64,000 nucleotides of DNA from Candidatus Ligilactobacillus avistercoris (GTDB taxonomy: Bacteria; Bacillota; Bacilli; Lactobacillales; Lactobacillaceae): assembly GCA_019119415.1 (NCBI GenBank), contig DWXB01000010.1, positions 1 through 64,000 on the forward strand. Reading direction: 5' to 3'. Within the stretch, counting starts at the first letter, position 1; each line of letters begins with the position of its first letter. The position numbers were made by a program, and so were the translations under genes. Below the pieces are notes generated by a model. That model did no database searches, had not been told where the DNA came from, and worked only from the letters and a program-made list of their open reading frames with translations. This document shows, piece after piece, positions 42,285 to 53,345 of the stretch.

Positions 42285-43181
42285 TTATTTACTTTGAATC
42301 TTATCCTCGGTCCGGTCTTCCGGGGCGTAGGTAAACCCTTCACCGACGACCTCGTTAACATCCAGGATCGAGATGAAGGCCTTGTTGTCGATCCGGTCGA
42401 CAATCCGTTTAACCGTGGTGAGTTCACCCTGGTTCATCACGCAGTAGACGGCCTTCCGCTGTTTGCCGGAGTAGGCACCCTCGGTCATCAGGTAGCTGGC
42501 GCCCCGGTTGGTTTCGTCCATGATGGCGTGGGCGATCTTTTCCGGAAACTGAGTCATGATAATCATCCCGCGGGCACTGTACGCCCCGTCCTGGATGAAG
42601 TTGACGATCCGGGAGAACACGAAGGATGCCAGCAGGGTGTACATCATCCGCCGCAAATCAATGTAGGACAGCGAGGCGGTCAGGACGCACGCGTCCAGGG
42701 CAAAGAGGGTTTGGCCCATCGGAATCCCCATCTTATGCTCGAAGATTTTGGCAATCACATCGGTGCCGCCGGTTGTGCCCCCAAACCGGTAAACCAGCCC
42801 GGAGCCACCCCCGCCGAGAATCCCGGCCAGCACCCCGGCGATGAAGAGGTCGTGGTGGATGTTGATGTGGATGGCGGGGAATCGTTGCCAAATCCAGATC
42901 CACAGTGATAGCATGACCGTCCCGTAGACGGTGTAAATCAAAGACTTTTTCCCGAGGTAGTGGTACCCAATGATAATCAGGGGAATGTTGATTAACAGCG
43001 TTGAGTAGGCCGGGTTAATGCTGAACCAGTACCGCAGGATTAGCGTGATTCCCGTCACGCCTCCCTCGGCTAACCGGTTGGCGATGTTGATAAACACCAG
43101 CCCAAACGCGTAGATGGCGGTCCCCGCACAAATCATCAAAAAGTCCACGAGGCGGAGCCGTTCGTCCGTTGTTGTCGTCAT
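42285..43181 (-). CDS. YitT family membrane protein (YitT_membrane plus DUF2179)
   Basis: The 298-residue protein has five to six membrane segments in the first 180 residues (FLMICAGTAIYAFGLVFI, GILGGGGSGLVYRFGGTTGGTDVIA) and the C-terminal DUF2179 domain (MIMTQFPEKIAHAIMDETNRGASYLMTEGAYSG), which in related proteins resembles a regulatory ligand-binding fold. Function is unknown. AAAGGAGG before the ATG sets the start. Confidence 0.9.
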   Translation of the reverse strand: MTTTTDERLRLVDFLMICAGTAIYAFGLVFINIANRLAEGGVTGITLILRYWFSINPAYSTLLINIPLIIIGYHYLGKKSLIYTVYGTVMLSLWIWIWQRFPAIHINIHHDLFIAGVLAGILGGGGSGLVYRFGGTTGGTDVIAKIFEHKMGIPMGQTLFALDACVLTASLSYIDLRRMMYTLLASFVFSRIVNFIQDGAYSARGMIIMTQFPEKIAHAIMDETNRGASYLMTEGAYSGKQRKAVYCVMNQGELTTVKRIVDRIDNKAFISILDVNEVVGEGFTYAPEDRTEDKIQSK

Positions 43182-43328
43182 AGAAATGCCTCCTTTATTT
43201 TTAGTCGCTTTGCATATCGTATCATACGGGGCAGCTCGCGGCTAGCAAAGGGGGACTGCCGGGGACGAAGCGGACGGGGTGTGCTAAAATGAAAGGCAGT
43301 GAATTATGCGGAACGGAGGGACGAATTA

Positions 43329-44543
43329 ATGAAGATTACGAACCTACCACCAGCCTTTGAGAAGGCCAAACCGGTGTTAGCCACGATTGAGCAGGGCGGC
43401 TACGAAGCGTACTTTGTCGGCGGGTGCGTCCGCGACACGCTGCTGGGGATTCCGCTCCACGACGTTGACATTGCGTCGAGCGCCTACCCCGCCGAAATTA
43501 AGCAGCTCTTTAAGCACACCGTTGATACTGGTATCGAACACGGAACGGTGATGGTGCTGGATCACGGGACGGGCTACGAGGTCACGACCTTCCGGACGGA
43601 ATCGGCGTACCAGGATTTCCGCCGGCCCGACCACGTGGAGTTTGTCCGCTCCCTCGGCGAGGACCTGAAGCGGCGCGACCTGACGATTAACGCCTTGGCC
43701 ATGCGGCTGGATGGGACGGTGGTGGACCATTTTGATGGGTTGACCGACCTCAAGCACGGCATTATCCGCGCGGTGGGCGAACCCGCCGAACGGTTCCACG
43801 AGGACGCTCTCCGGATGATGCGGGCGGTCCGGTTTGGCAGTCAGCTGGACTTCCGGATGGACCCGGCGACGTTTGCGGCCATTAAGGAAAACGCCCCGCT
43901 CCTGGAAAAGATTGCGGTCGAACGAATCCACGTGGAGTTTATTAAGCTCCTATTAGGGAAAAACCCGCGCCAGGGAATCGACCAGTTCACGCAGGCTGAG
44001 CTGTACCGGTACTGTCCGGGAATGGCACAGGCCCGCCCAGCACTGGAGCGGCTGGCGCAGTTGCCGGCCATTGATTTACCGGACGAAAACGCGGCGTGGA
44101 CGCTCCTGACAGCGGTGATGGGGCTGAACGAGAAGCAGACCGCCAAGTTTTTACGGCAGTGGAAGTGTGCCAACGACACCATTGCGGCGGTGAGCGCTGC
44201 CCGGATGGCATTGACTAAGTTGCAGGCAACCGGCGAGGATGCGTGGACGGCGTACACGGTGGGCCGGTCAGCGTTGGAACGGGCTAAAGTGGTTGCGGAA
44301 TTGCTTGGCATTGCCGTTCCGGAAGATTTGCTGGCGCAGTACGATGCCTTACCGATTAAGGACAAGCATGAATTACGGCTAACCGGGCAGGACTTGATGA
44401 ATGAATTAGGGGTGCGGCCGGGGCCGGCGTTTGGCCGGGTGCTTGCGCAGGTGGAGCGGCGCGTGGTGGCCGGCGAACTCCCGAACGACCACGTTGCGCT
44501 GGTTGCGTTTGCCCAAACCGCCTTAAAGGAGATGAGCGACTAA
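43329..44543 (+). CDS. cca: CCA tRNA nucleotidyltransferase
   Basis: The 404-residue class II enzyme adds CCA to tRNA 3' ends. YFVGGCVRDTLLG and the catalytic HDVDIA (DxD) lie near residues 23-45, followed by RRDLTINALA and the base-selecting EDALRMMRAVRFGSQL. GGAGGGA precedes the ATG at 43329; an earlier TTG in frame has no site. The stop codon overlaps the first base of the ABC-F gene, which gives coupled translation. Confidence 0.95.
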   Translation: MKITNLPPAFEKAKPVLATIEQGGYEAYFVGGCVRDTLLGIPLHDVDIASSAYPAEIKQLFKHTVDTGIEHGTVMVLDHGTGYEVTTFRTESAYQDFRRPDHVEFVRSLGEDLKRRDLTINALAMRLDGTVVDHFDGLTDLKHGIIRAVGEPAERFHEDALRMMRAVRFGSQLDFRMDPATFAAIKENAPLLEKIAVERIHVEFIKLLLGKNPRQGIDQFTQAELYRYCPGMAQARPALERLAQLPAIDLPDENAAWTLLTAVMGLNEKQTAKFLRQWKCANDTIAAVSAARMALTKLQATGEDAWTAYTVGRSALERAKVVAELLGIAVPEDLLAQYDALPIKDKHELRLTGQDLMNELGVRPGPAFGRVLAQVERRVVAGELPNDHVALVAFAQTALKEMSD

Positions 44544-46444
44544 TGCAAACGTTACGGGTGGAACACCTGACGAAGACCTACGGTGAAAAGACGTTGTTTG
44601 ACGACCTGAACTTCATCGTGAACGAACACGACCGGATTGGCGTGATTGGGACGAACGGGTCCGGGAAAACAACGCTGATGAACGCCCTGAGTGGGGTGGA
44701 CCCGGCCGATTCTGGGCAGCTGGTTAAACCCAACGATTACCGGATTGGCTACCTGATGCAGACCCCGCAGCTGGATCCGGATAAAACGGTGCTAGCTGCC
44801 GTCTTTGACGGGGCAGCGCCGGTGTTTCAAACCATCCGCGAATACGAAGCAGCGGTCGCGGCGTACGGGGAACACCCCAATGATCCGCAGGCGGAGCGGC
44901 GCTACGTGCGGGCAGAAGAACGGATGAACCAGGAAGACGCGTGGAATGCGGATAACGAAGCCAAGGCTATTCTTACGCAGCTGCACATTAAGGACTTTGA
45001 CCAGCGGGTGGGGACGTTGTCAGGCGGGCAGCAAAAGCGGATTGGCATGGCGCAGGTCCTCCTGCAGGCGCCCGACCTCTTAATCCTGGACGAACCGACC
45101 AACCACCTTGACTTTGATTCGATTGCGTGGTTGGAGGAGTACTTACAGGGATACAAGGGGGCGCTGATTATCGTCACCCACGACCGGTATTTCCTCGACC
45201 AGGTGGCAACGCAGATTTTTGAGCTGTCGTTCGGGAAGCTGTACCAGTATACCGGGAACTACGAGGATTTTGTGCGGCAAAAGGCGGCGCGGGTTGACCG
45301 GGAGTTGACCCAGGAGCACAAGCAACAGCAGCTCTATAAGAAGGAGTTGGCGTGGATGCGGACCGGGGCCAAGGCACGCTCAACCAAGCAGCAGGCGCGG
45401 ATCAACCACTTTCATGAACTGGAAGACAACCTCGGCCAAGTACAGGTCGACGGCCAGGTCAACATTAACCTCGGCCAGCAGCGGCTCGGCAAAAAGGTGC
45501 TGGAGTTAAAGGACGCCGCGCTCACGCTGGGTAACCACCGCATCATGCAGGACTTTAACCTGCTGATTCAGGGCGGGGCCCGGATCGGCATTACCGGGAT
45601 GAACGGTGCCGGCAAGACCAGCTTCTTGAATGCGTTGGTTGGCACGCAGCCCCTTGATGCGGGGGAAGTTGTTCGCGGTGAGACCGTTCGACTTGCCTAC
45701 TACAAGCAGCACATGGAGAAGTTGCCACCGGACAAACGGGTCATCAGTTACCTAAACGAGGTTGGCCAGAGCGTTGTTAACAAGAACGGCGAACGAATCA
45801 GCACGACGCAGCTACTTGAGCAGTTCTTGTTTCCGCGCTTCATGCACGGGACGCTGATCCGGAAGCTTTCCGGGGGTGAGCAGCGCCGGTTATACCTTCT
45901 TAAGCTGTTAATGAGCCAGCCAAACGTCTTGGTACTGGACGAACCAACCAACGACCTGGATGTCGGGACCTTAACCGTGTTGGAGGATTACCTGGAGCAG
46001 TTTAAGGGAACTGTGATTACGGTTTCCCACGACCGCTACTTTCTGGATAAGGTCGTGGACCAGCTCTTAATCTTCGACGGGGACGCGCGCATTGAACGTT
46101 ACACCGGGCGCTTTACGGAGTACCTGGCGGCTAAGCAAAATGCAACCCAGGAGAAGGAAAGGGCGCAGGCCAAACCAAAGGCAGCGGTAAAACCGAACGA
46201 CCCGGCACCGCAGGACACGTCAAAGAAGAAGCTGACCTACGCGGAGCAGCTGGAGTTTGATAAACTAGAAGATGAGATTGACGCACTTGAGGAGCAAAAG
46301 CAGGCCGTAACGCAGGAGATGACGGCCAGTGCAGGTGATGATTACCCTCACCTGGCGGCCCTCCAGCAGCAGCTTGACGACCTCAACGCCCAGATCGACA
46401 CCAAGATGGCGCGCTGGGACGAATTAAGTGCGTACGTCGACTAA
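44543..46444 (+). CDS. ABC-F family ATPase (Uup/YfmR-like)
   Basis: The 633-residue protein contains two ABC domains and no membrane segment. Walker [10 protein letters not shown] and GMNGAGKTS; signatures LSGGQQKRI and LSGGEQRRL; Walker [13 protein letters not shown] and [12 protein letters not shown]. An inter-domain linker rich in Lys/Arg and a C-terminal coiled coil (about 560-625, [15 protein letters not shown]) match the Uup/YfmR group. Such proteins act on ribosomes, helping stalled translation or assembly. It follows cca with a one-base overlap. Confidence 0.93.
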   Translation: MQTLRVEHLTKTYGEKTLFDDLNFIVNEHDRIGVIGTNGSGKTTLMNALSGVDPADSGQLVKPNDYRIGYLMQTPQLDPDKTVLAAVFDGAAPVFQTIREYEAAVAAYGEHPNDPQAERRYVRAEERMNQEDAWNADNEAKAILTQLHIKDFDQRVGTLSGGQQKRIGMAQVLLQAPDLLILDEPTNHLDFDSIAWLEEYLQGYKGALIIVTHDRYFLDQVATQIFELSFGKLYQYTGNYEDFVRQKAARVDRELTQEHKQQQLYKKELAWMRTGAKARSTKQQARINHFHELEDNLGQVQVDGQVNINLGQQRLGKKVLELKDAALTLGNHRIMQDFNLLIQGGARIGITGMNGAGKTSFLNALVGTQPLDAGEVVRGETVRLAYYKQHMEKLPPDKRVISYLNEVGQSVVNKNGERISTTQLLEQFLFPRFMHGTLIRKLSGGEQRRLYLLKLLMSQPNVLVLDEPTNDLDVGTLTVLEDYLEQFKGTVITVSHDRYFLDKVVDQLLIFDGDARIERYTGRFTEYLAAKQNATQEKERAQAKPKAAVKPNDPAPQDTSKKKLTYAEQLEFDKLEDEIDALEEQKQAVTQEMTASAGDDYPHLAALQQQLDDLNAQIDTKMARWDELSAYVD

Positions 46445-46461
46445 CGAAAGGGGTAGGATGC

Positions 46462-47418
46462 ATGGCAATTGTTGAAACGCCGTACTTGGAAATGATGCGG
46501 GACGTGTACGAACACGGATACAATAAGGACGATCGGACGGGGACGGGTACCCGGAGCCTGTTTGGCTACCAGATGCGCTTCCACTTGGCGGATGGCTTTC
46601 CGCTGTTGACCACCAAGCGGGTCCCACTGGGGCTGATTAAGAGCGAGCTTCTGTGGTTCCTGCACGGGGATACGAACATTCAGTACTTGCTGAAGCATAA
46701 CAACCACATTTGGGACGAGTGGGCCTTTGAAAAGTGGGTGGCTAGTGACGAGTACCAGGGGCCGGACATGACCGACTTTGGGCTGCGTTCTCAGCGTGAT
46801 CCGGTGTTTAACGAGGAGTACCAGAAGCAAAAGAAGCTGTTCTGTGAGCGGATCGTAAACGACGATGCGTTTGCGGCAAAGTACGGCGACCTCGGCAACG
46901 TCTACGGCGCGCAGTGGCGCCACTGGCAAACCCGGCGGGGAACAACGATTGACCAGATTGCCAACGTGATTGAACAAATTAAGACGAACCCGACCTCCCG
47001 CCGGCTGATCGTGTCAGCGTGGAACCCGGAGGACGTCCCGGCAATGGCGCTCCCGCCGTGCCACACGCTCTTCCAGTTCTACGTGGCTGACGGTAAACTC
47101 AGCTGCCAGCTGTACCAGCGGAGTGGGGACATCTTCCTGGGCGTGCCGTTTAACATTGCCAGTTACGCCCTCCTCACGCACCTGGTGGCCCGGGCAACGG
47201 ACCTCGAAGTTGGCGACTTTGTGCACACGCTCGGCGACGCACACATCTACAAGAACCACTTCAAGCAGGTGGAAGAACAGCTGAGCCGCAAACCGGTGGA
47301 TGCTCCGACGCTGTGGCTTAACCCGGAGAAGCATGACTTGGCTGACTTTGACCTGGATGACATCAAGGTTCAGGATTACCATCCGGCCGGCGCAATTAAG
47401 GCGCCCGTGGCCGTCTAG
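46462..47418 (+). CDS. thyA: Thymidylate synthase
   Basis: ThyA methylates dUMP to dTMP using methylene-THF. At 318 residues it carries the internal insertion (about 85-135) known from the Lactobacillus casei enzyme. Catalytic Cys200 lies in ALPPCHT, with [17 protein letters not shown] and [10 protein letters not shown] around it. It is placed 17 bases after the ABC-F gene and 11 before folA, so dTMP synthesis and the recycling of the dihydrofolate it makes are linked. Confidence 0.97.
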   Translation: MAIVETPYLEMMRDVYEHGYNKDDRTGTGTRSLFGYQMRFHLADGFPLLTTKRVPLGLIKSELLWFLHGDTNIQYLLKHNNHIWDEWAFEKWVASDEYQGPDMTDFGLRSQRDPVFNEEYQKQKKLFCERIVNDDAFAAKYGDLGNVYGAQWRHWQTRRGTTIDQIANVIEQIKTNPTSRRLIVSAWNPEDVPAMALPPCHTLFQFYVADGKLSCQLYQRSGDIFLGVPFNIASYALLTHLVARATDLEVGDFVHTLGDAHIYKNHFKQVEEQLSRKPVDAPTLWLNPEKHDLADFDLDDIKVQDYHPAGAIKAPVAV

Positions 47419-47429
47419 GAGGGATTGGA

Positions 47430-47939
47430 ATGCTTGCGTTTATTTGGGCAGAGGATTCTGCGCACCACATCGGGGTGGATGGCCACCTCCCGTGGCGGTT
47501 GCCGGATGACCAGCAGTATTTTAAGCACACGACGCTCAATCACCCGGTTGTGATGGGGCGGCGGACGTTTGAGAGCTTTCCGCACCCGTTACCGCACCGC
47601 CACCACGTGGTATTAACGCACGACCGGCAGTTGGCCGCCCAGTATGCGGATAACCCGCAAGTTGAGTTTGTGTTTGACCAGAACCAGCTGGATGACTGGC
47701 TGGTAGCACACGGAGACGAACTGGTTTTTATCATTGGCGGGGCCACGCTTTTCCGCATGTACGCAAAGCACGTGGACCGGCTGTACGTTACGCAGATTGA
47801 AGGAACGTTTCCGGCTGATACGACGATGCCGGCGCTTGATTATAATCAGTTTGAGGAAGTACGCCGGGTTAAAGGCAAGGTCGATGAGCGAAACCACTAC
47901 GCCCACACTTTTGTGGTCTATCAGCGAAAGCCGGAGTAG
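47430..47939 (+). CDS. folA: Dihydrofolate reductase
   Basis: The 169-residue enzyme reduces dihydrofolate, the thyA by-product, with NADPH. It shows the DHFR start (LAFIWAEDSAHHIGVDGHLPW), the acidic residue in LPDDQQYF, the cofactor-binding VVMGRRTFES, and IGGATLFRMY. AGGAGGG before the ATG overlaps the end of thyA. A terminator follows. It is the trimethoprim target; no obvious resistance change can be named by eye. Confidence 0.96.
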   Translation: MLAFIWAEDSAHHIGVDGHLPWRLPDDQQYFKHTTLNHPVVMGRRTFESFPHPLPHRHHVVLTHDRQLAAQYADNPQVEFVFDQNQLDDWLVAHGDELVFIIGGATLFRMYAKHVDRLYVTQIEGTFPADTTMPALDYNQFEEVRRVKGKVDERNHYAHTFVVYQRKPE

Positions 47940-47968
47940 TTGATCTGCGATTCAGAGAAGAAGGATTA

Positions 47969-48005
47969 AGCTAACCGTACGGTGGTGTGCGGTTGGCTTT
48001 TTCAT
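47969..48005 (+). terminator. Terminator of the thyA-folA unit
   Basis: GCTAACCG (47970-47977) pairs with CGGTTGGC (47990-47997) and is followed by TTTTTC. Confidence 0.85.
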
Positions 48006-48070
48006 TTAGGAGTGGTTTGGTATAATGAATCAGGAAATTAGTACGAATAATCAACTATGGGAGTGATAAC

Positions 48071-48880
48071 ATGACTGATTTAACGAATAGGGTCGCGATC
48101 GTCACGGCCTCCAGCCGGGGGATTGGCTTTGCGATTGCGCAGGAAATGGTGGCGGCGGGGGCCGTTGTTTACATGGCGGTCCGGGACAGCGAAAAGAACC
48201 GCAACCTGGTAACGAAGCTCCACGCGGAAAACGACCGCTACCGCCACGTGATTTACAATGCCTTTGAGTTCGACACGTACGAACCAATGATTAAGGAAGT
48301 GGCTGAAAAGGAAGGCCATGTCGATATTCTGGTGAACAACTTTGGCCGGACGGATACTGATAAGGACCTGACGGTGACAACGGGCGATCCGGAGATGTTT
48401 TTCACGATTCTCAAGACGAACGTGGCGAGCGTTTACTACAGCTGCCGGTACGCCATTAAGCAGATGCAGCAGCAAAAGACCGGGGGGAGCATCATCAACA
48501 TTTCATCGGTTGGGGGCGCGATGCCGGACGTGGCCCGGACGGCATACGGGACGTCCAAGGCGGCGATTAACATGCTGACCCAGCAGGTCGCCACGCAGTA
48601 CGCCCACGACGGCATCCGGTGCAACGCCATTATGCCGGGGCTGATTGCGACGGATGCAGCCGTGGAGAACATGTCCGGCCAGTTCTGGGACACGTTTATC
48701 AAGAACGTGCCGCTTAACCGACCAGGCAAGCCGGCAGACATCGCAAAGGCGGCAGTCTTTTTGGCAAGTGACGACTCGTCCTACATTACCGGTCAACTCC
48801 TACCAGTGGCTGGTGGCTTTGGGATGCCGACCCCGATTTATAACGCAACGCTGGGGAAGGATAATCATTTTGAAAAGTAA
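48071..48880 (+). CDS. Short-chain dehydrogenase/reductase (SDR)
   Basis: The 269-residue classical SDR has cofactor loop TASSRGIG, NNFGRT in place of NNAG, catalytic Ser (ISSVGG), Tyr159-Lys163 (YGTSK), and IRCNAIMPGLIATD. The end reads GFGMPTP, with an extra tail of about 12 residues. It resembles 3-oxoacyl-reductase and hydroxysteroid-dehydrogenase-type SDRs; substrate cannot be deduced. It has its own promoter (-10 TATAAT near 48022) and terminator. Confidence 0.85.
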   Translation: MTDLTNRVAIVTASSRGIGFAIAQEMVAAGAVVYMAVRDSEKNRNLVTKLHAENDRYRHVIYNAFEFDTYEPMIKEVAEKEGHVDILVNNFGRTDTDKDLTVTTGDPEMFFTILKTNVASVYYSCRYAIKQMQQQKTGGSIINISSVGGAMPDVARTAYGTSKAAINMLTQQVATQYAHDGIRCNAIMPGLIATDAAVENMSGQFWDTFIKNVPLNRPGKPADIAKAAVFLASDDSSYITGQLLPVAGGFGMPTPIYNATLGKDNHFEK

Positions 48881-48883
48881 CCT

Positions 48884-48922
48884 AAGGAAGGGAAGAGGCC
48901 GCTTGTGGCCCTTCCTTTTTTC
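48884..48922 (+). terminator. Terminator of the SDR gene
   Basis: AAGGAAGGG and CCCTTCCTT form a stem with an inner GGCC pair, followed by a T run. Confidence 0.88.
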
Positions 48923-48966
48923 GGCTGCACACATCTTTTTATAAATGTAATCGTTCTGCCGAATGA

Positions 48967-49776
<810 letters not shown>

Positions 49777-49777
49777 A

Positions 49778-50341
49778 ATGAAGGTTACGGATCCAGTATT
49801 AAAAGACGCACAGGAAAAAATGAAGAAGGCTGAGCAAAACCTCCAGCGCGAACTCGGAAACATCCGTGCTGGCCGGGCGAACGCCAGTCTCTTAAACCGG
49901 ATTATGGTGGAATACTACGGCGCACCAACGCCGCTGAACCAGATTGCCCAGATTACCATTCCGGAAGCCCGGGTGCTCTTAGTTACACCGTTTGACAAGA
50001 GTTCCTTGAAGGACATCGAAAAGGCCATCCTGGCATCTGACCTGGGAATTGCGCCGATGAATGATGGGTCGGCTATCCGGCTGGTAATCCCGCAGTTGAC
50101 CGAAGAGCGGCGGAAGGAGCTCGCCAAGCAGGTGAAGGCAACCGGTGAAGAGGGGAAGATTGCTGTTCGGCGTGTCCGGCGGGAAATGATGGACAAGCTC
50201 AAGAAGGCCCACAAGGCCGGTGACCTAACGGATGACGACCTGCACGACCTGGAAGATCAGGCCCAACAGCTTACCAACGAAGGAATCAAGCAGGTTGAGG
50301 ACATCGTTGCCGCTAAGGAACAGGAAGTCCTCGAAGGGTAA
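49778..50341 (+). CDS. frr: Ribosome recycling factor
   Basis: RRF (187 residues) splits ribosomes with EF-G after termination. It shows [44 protein letters not shown], and [24 protein letters not shown]. The ATG at 49778 has GTGGAGGG upstream and lies one base after pyrH; coupled translation is likely. Length and motifs are ordinary. Confidence 0.97.
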   Translation: MKVTDPVLKDAQEKMKKAEQNLQRELGNIRAGRANASLLNRIMVEYYGAPTPLNQIAQITIPEARVLLVTPFDKSSLKDIEKAILASDLGIAPMNDGSAIRLVIPQLTEERRKELAKQVKATGEEGKIAVRRVRREMMDKLKKAHKAGDLTDDDLHDLEDQAQQLTNEGIKQVEDIVAAKEQEVLEG

Positions 50342-50351
50342 AAACGAAAGT

Positions 50352-50386
50352 AACGGGGGCCGGTCTCAGCTGACCCCTGTTTTCTT
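50352..50386 (+). terminator. Terminator-like hairpin between frr and uppS
   Basis: ACGGGGG (50353-50359) pairs with CCCCTGT (50374-50380), followed by TTTCTTTT. It may reduce read-through into uppS. Confidence 0.6.
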
Positions 50387-50412
50387 TTGCGTTGGTTCAA
50401 AGGAGGAATGAG

Positions 50413-51198
50413 ATGGAACTCGGGTTTAAAAACCACCGCCAAGGTGCGCCAACTCCGGTCCTTGACCGTGAGCGAATCCCACACCACGTGGCAATTATTA
50501 TGGACGGAAACGGCCGGTGGGCCCAGAAGCGCCACCTTCCCCGGGTTGCGGGGCATAAGCGCGGCATGGAAGTCGTTAAGGAGATTACGAAGGCGGCTAG
50601 TCACCTGGGAATTAAGGTACTGACGCTTTATGCGTTTTCAACGGAAAACTGGAAGCGGCCGGATGCTGAGGTCAACTACCTGATGGACTTACCAGTAAAG
50701 TTTTTCAGTACGTTTGTCCCGGAATTAATTGAAAATAACGTGCGGGTCAACGTGATGGGCTACACGGACCAATTGCCGGCAAGGACGCAGAAGGCCGTCA
50801 ACGACGCGATTGCCCAGACCGCCCACTGTACGGGCATGGTGCTCAACTTTGCGCTGAACTACGGTGGTCGCGCGGAAATCGTCACCGGGGTGCAGCAGAT
50901 TGCCCGCGAAGTGCAGGCTGGGAAACTTACTCCGGATGAGATTACTGAAGAAACGCTCAGCGCCCATATGATGACGGCACCGCTAGCCCCGGACGCCGAT
51001 CCGGACGTTTTAATCCGGACGAGTGGCGAGGAGCGGATCTCTAACTTCCTGTTGTGGCAGTTAGCCTACAGTGAACTGGTCTTTACGGACGTGTACTGGC
51101 CGGACTACACTCCCGATGAACTGGCGCGCAACATTGCTGCGTTCCAGCAGCGGAACCGGCGCTTTGGGGGACTTGATGACGGAAAGGACGAAAAATAA
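50413..51198 (+). CDS. uppS: Undecaprenyl diphosphate synthase (isoprenyl transferase)
   Basis: The 261-residue cis-prenyltransferase makes the C55 lipid carrier for cell-wall synthesis. Asp31 in IIMDGNGRWA is catalytic; HKRGMEVVKEI, YAFSTENWKRP, and IRTSGEERISNFLLWQLAYSE complete the family pattern. AGGAGG at 50401-50406 selects the ATG at 50413. One base separates it from cdsA. Confidence 0.96.
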   Translation: MELGFKNHRQGAPTPVLDRERIPHHVAIIMDGNGRWAQKRHLPRVAGHKRGMEVVKEITKAASHLGIKVLTLYAFSTENWKRPDAEVNYLMDLPVKFFSTFVPELIENNVRVNVMGYTDQLPARTQKAVNDAIAQTAHCTGMVLNFALNYGGRAEIVTGVQQIAREVQAGKLTPDEITEETLSAHMMTAPLAPDADPDVLIRTSGEERISNFLLWQLAYSELVFTDVYWPDYTPDELARNIAAFQQRNRRFGGLDDGKDEK

Positions 51199-51984
51199 AT
51201 GAAACAACGTGTGATTACGGCCATTGTGGCCATGATTATCTTTATCCCGCTGCTGATTTGTGGCGGGACGCCGTTCAGCATCCTGGTAGTAGCGATGGGG
51301 CTGGTGGCAATGTCGGAAATGTTGACGATGAAAAAGAAGCTCCTGGTTTCTCCGGAAGCCGGTCTGAGTTTTCTAATGATGGCGGGCATGCTGGTGCCGG
51401 ATTCATGGTTGCGGGTTATTCCGGGAATTACGCACCTTGATTTGCTGTACTTCTTTGCCCTGATTCTGTTACTGTACACGGTGGCGTCCAAGAACCGCTT
51501 CTCGTTTGATGATGCCGGGGCGCTGGTCCTGTGTGCCGTATACGCCGGGTTGGGCTTTCACTACATGATTGCCGCCCGGAACGTCGGGTTAACAACGATC
51601 TTATACGGCCTATTAATTGTGTGGATCACCGACAGTGGGGCTTACATGATTGGGCGGCAAATTGGCAAACACAAGCTGGCCCCGAAGATGAGCCCGAACA
51701 AGACCTGGGAAGGGTCAATTGGCGGAACCGTTGCGACCGTGATTTTGGTCGGAATCTACCTGTTCTTCTTCCCGCTGAAGAAGTACTCCTTACCGGTGAT
51801 GCTGCTGATTACGCTGGTGCTGTCAGTTGCCGGCCAAATCGGCGACCTGGTCGAATCAGCCTTTAAGCGGCACTACGGGGTTAAGGACTCCGGGAAGATT
51901 TTGCCGGGGCACGGGGGTATCCTGGACCGGTTTGACTCGTTACTGTTCGTCTTACCGCTGATGCACCTCTTTGGTTTGATTTAA
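51199..51984 (+). CDS. cdsA: Phosphatidate cytidylyltransferase
   Basis: CdsA (261 residues) makes CDP-diacylglycerol from phosphatidic acid and CTP. It has about eight membrane segments, and the family signature near the end is complete: SAFKRHYGVKDSGKILPGHG followed by GILDRFD. It lies directly after uppS and 15 bases before rseP, the normal order for Lactobacillaceae. Confidence 0.95.
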   Translation: MKQRVITAIVAMIIFIPLLICGGTPFSILVVAMGLVAMSEMLTMKKKLLVSPEAGLSFLMMAGMLVPDSWLRVIPGITHLDLLYFFALILLLYTVASKNRFSFDDAGALVLCAVYAGLGFHYMIAARNVGLTTILYGLLIVWITDSGAYMIGRQIGKHKLAPKMSPNKTWEGSIGGTVATVILVGIYLFFFPLKKYSLPVMLLITLVLSVAGQIGDLVESAFKRHYGVKDSGKILPGHGGILDRFDSLLFVLPLMHLFGLI

Positions 51985-51999
51985 CGGGGGACGCCGAAA

Positions 52000-53271
52000 A
52001 TGATTATTACGATTATTGCGTTTGTTATTGTTTTCGGGGTGCTGGTCACGGTGCACGAATTCGGGCACTACTACGTTGCGAAGCGGTCCGGAATCCTTGT
52101 GCGCGAGTTTTCCATCGGAATGGGCCCCAAGCTCTTTGCGTACCGGAAAAACGGCACAACGTACACAATCCGGATTCTCCCGCTGGGCGGTTACGTCCGG
52201 ATGGCGGGGTTGGACGATGAGGACGCCCTTCAAAAGGGAATGGCTGCCCTTTTAACGATGGATGACGATGAGGTCGTTCGAACCATTGATCTGCGCCGCG
52301 ACCACCCGAGTTTAACTGGTTTGCCGTTGGAAGTGACGGACTGGGATTTGCAGGACAAGCTGTGGATTAAGGGGTATGAAACCGGTGCCGGCGAAGAGGT
52401 GCACCGGTTTAAGGTTGCGCGCGATGCGACGGTGGTTGAACCGGACGGCACGCCGGTGCAGGTTGCGCCGCGGGACGTTCAGTACCAGTCGGTGAGCGTG
52501 TGGAAACGGATGCTGACGAACGTGGCGGGGCCGTTCAACAACGTGTTGTTAGCCATTGCGGCGTTTATGCTCGTCGCGTTCCTGCACGGCGGTGCTCCTC
52601 AGATCACCAATGCCGTCGGGCGCGTTGAGCCCCATTCAGTTGCCCAGAAGGCGGGCTTGCGCGCCAACGACCAGATTCTTCGGGTTGCCGGCCACAAAAC
52701 CACTAACTGGACGGAACTAACACGGGCAATCGAGCAGCGCGGTGGTCAGAAGACGACGTTTATCGTCCGCCGGTGTCACCGGGTCCGGAAGATGACGCTG
52801 ACGCCCAAGGTGGTTAAGCAAAACGGGAAACGGCTGGGTCAGATTGGCATCATGGGAAAGGTGGTCTTAAACCACCATTTCTTTGCGATGGTCGGGTATG
52901 GCTTTACCCAGACGTGGACGATGACCAAAGCGCTCTTCGGGGCGTTGGGCACAATGATTACGCACGGGTTCCACCTCAACGATTTAGGGGGGCCGGTGGC
53001 CATGTTCTCGTACACCGAACACGCCGCCAAGCAGGGGCTTATCAGCATTGTGAGCCTCACGGCGTTCCAATCAATCAACCTGGCGATCATTAACCTGCTA
53101 CCGATTCCAGCCCTTGACGGGGGGAAAATCCTGTTAAACCTGATCGAGGCGGTTCGGCGGAAGCCGATTAGCCAGAAGGTGGAGGAGACCCTGACGTTGA
53201 TTGGGTTTGGGTTTTTGATGGTGCTGATGTTCCTGGTAACGTGGAACGATTTGCGCCGGTACTTCTTTTAA
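52000..53271 (+). CDS. rseP: Site-2 protease RseP (RIP metalloprotease)
   Basis: The 423-residue intramembrane zinc protease has the active site in helix 1, HEFGH (His19, Glu20, His23). The third metal ligand is Asp373 in NLLPIPALDGGK. A PDZ domain (about 210-285, GRVEPHSVAQKAGLRANDQIL) lies between. It cleaves membrane-bound anti-sigma factors or leftover signal peptides. In most relatives proS follows at once; here a terminator and an opposite-strand cassette intervene. Confidence 0.95.
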   Translation: MIITIIAFVIVFGVLVTVHEFGHYYVAKRSGILVREFSIGMGPKLFAYRKNGTTYTIRILPLGGYVRMAGLDDEDALQKGMAALLTMDDDEVVRTIDLRRDHPSLTGLPLEVTDWDLQDKLWIKGYETGAGEEVHRFKVARDATVVEPDGTPVQVAPRDVQYQSVSVWKRMLTNVAGPFNNVLLAIAAFMLVAFLHGGAPQITNAVGRVEPHSVAQKAGLRANDQILRVAGHKTTNWTELTRAIEQRGGQKTTFIVRRCHRVRKMTLTPKVVKQNGKRLGQIGIMGKVVLNHHFFAMVGYGFTQTWTMTKALFGALGTMITHGFHLNDLGGPVAMFSYTEHAAKQGLISIVSLTAFQSINLAIINLLPIPALDGGKILLNLIEAVRRKPISQKVEETLTLIGFGFLMVLMFLVTWNDLRRYFF

Positions 53272-53288
53272 TTAAATAAAGTGTAACG

Positions 53289-53327
53289 AAAAAAGGTTGG
53301 GACAATAACGAAATCCCAACCTTTTTT
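53289..53327. terminator. Bidirectional terminator between rseP and etfA
   Basis: AAAAAAGGTTGGGA (53289-53302) pairs perfectly with TCCCAACCTTTTTT (53314-53327). Confidence 0.95.
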
Positions 53328-53345
53328 GTGTTGTATGTGTTCTTA

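Noticed and set aside
41435-44365. Several long antisense open frames opposite the TPR and cca genes
   Set aside because: They are a by-product of high GC and codon bias in real genes on the other strand. None has a ribosome site or known motif.
46441-47382. Antisense frames opposite thyA
   Set aside because: thyA is complete with its catalytic cysteine. The antisense frames show only its shadow.
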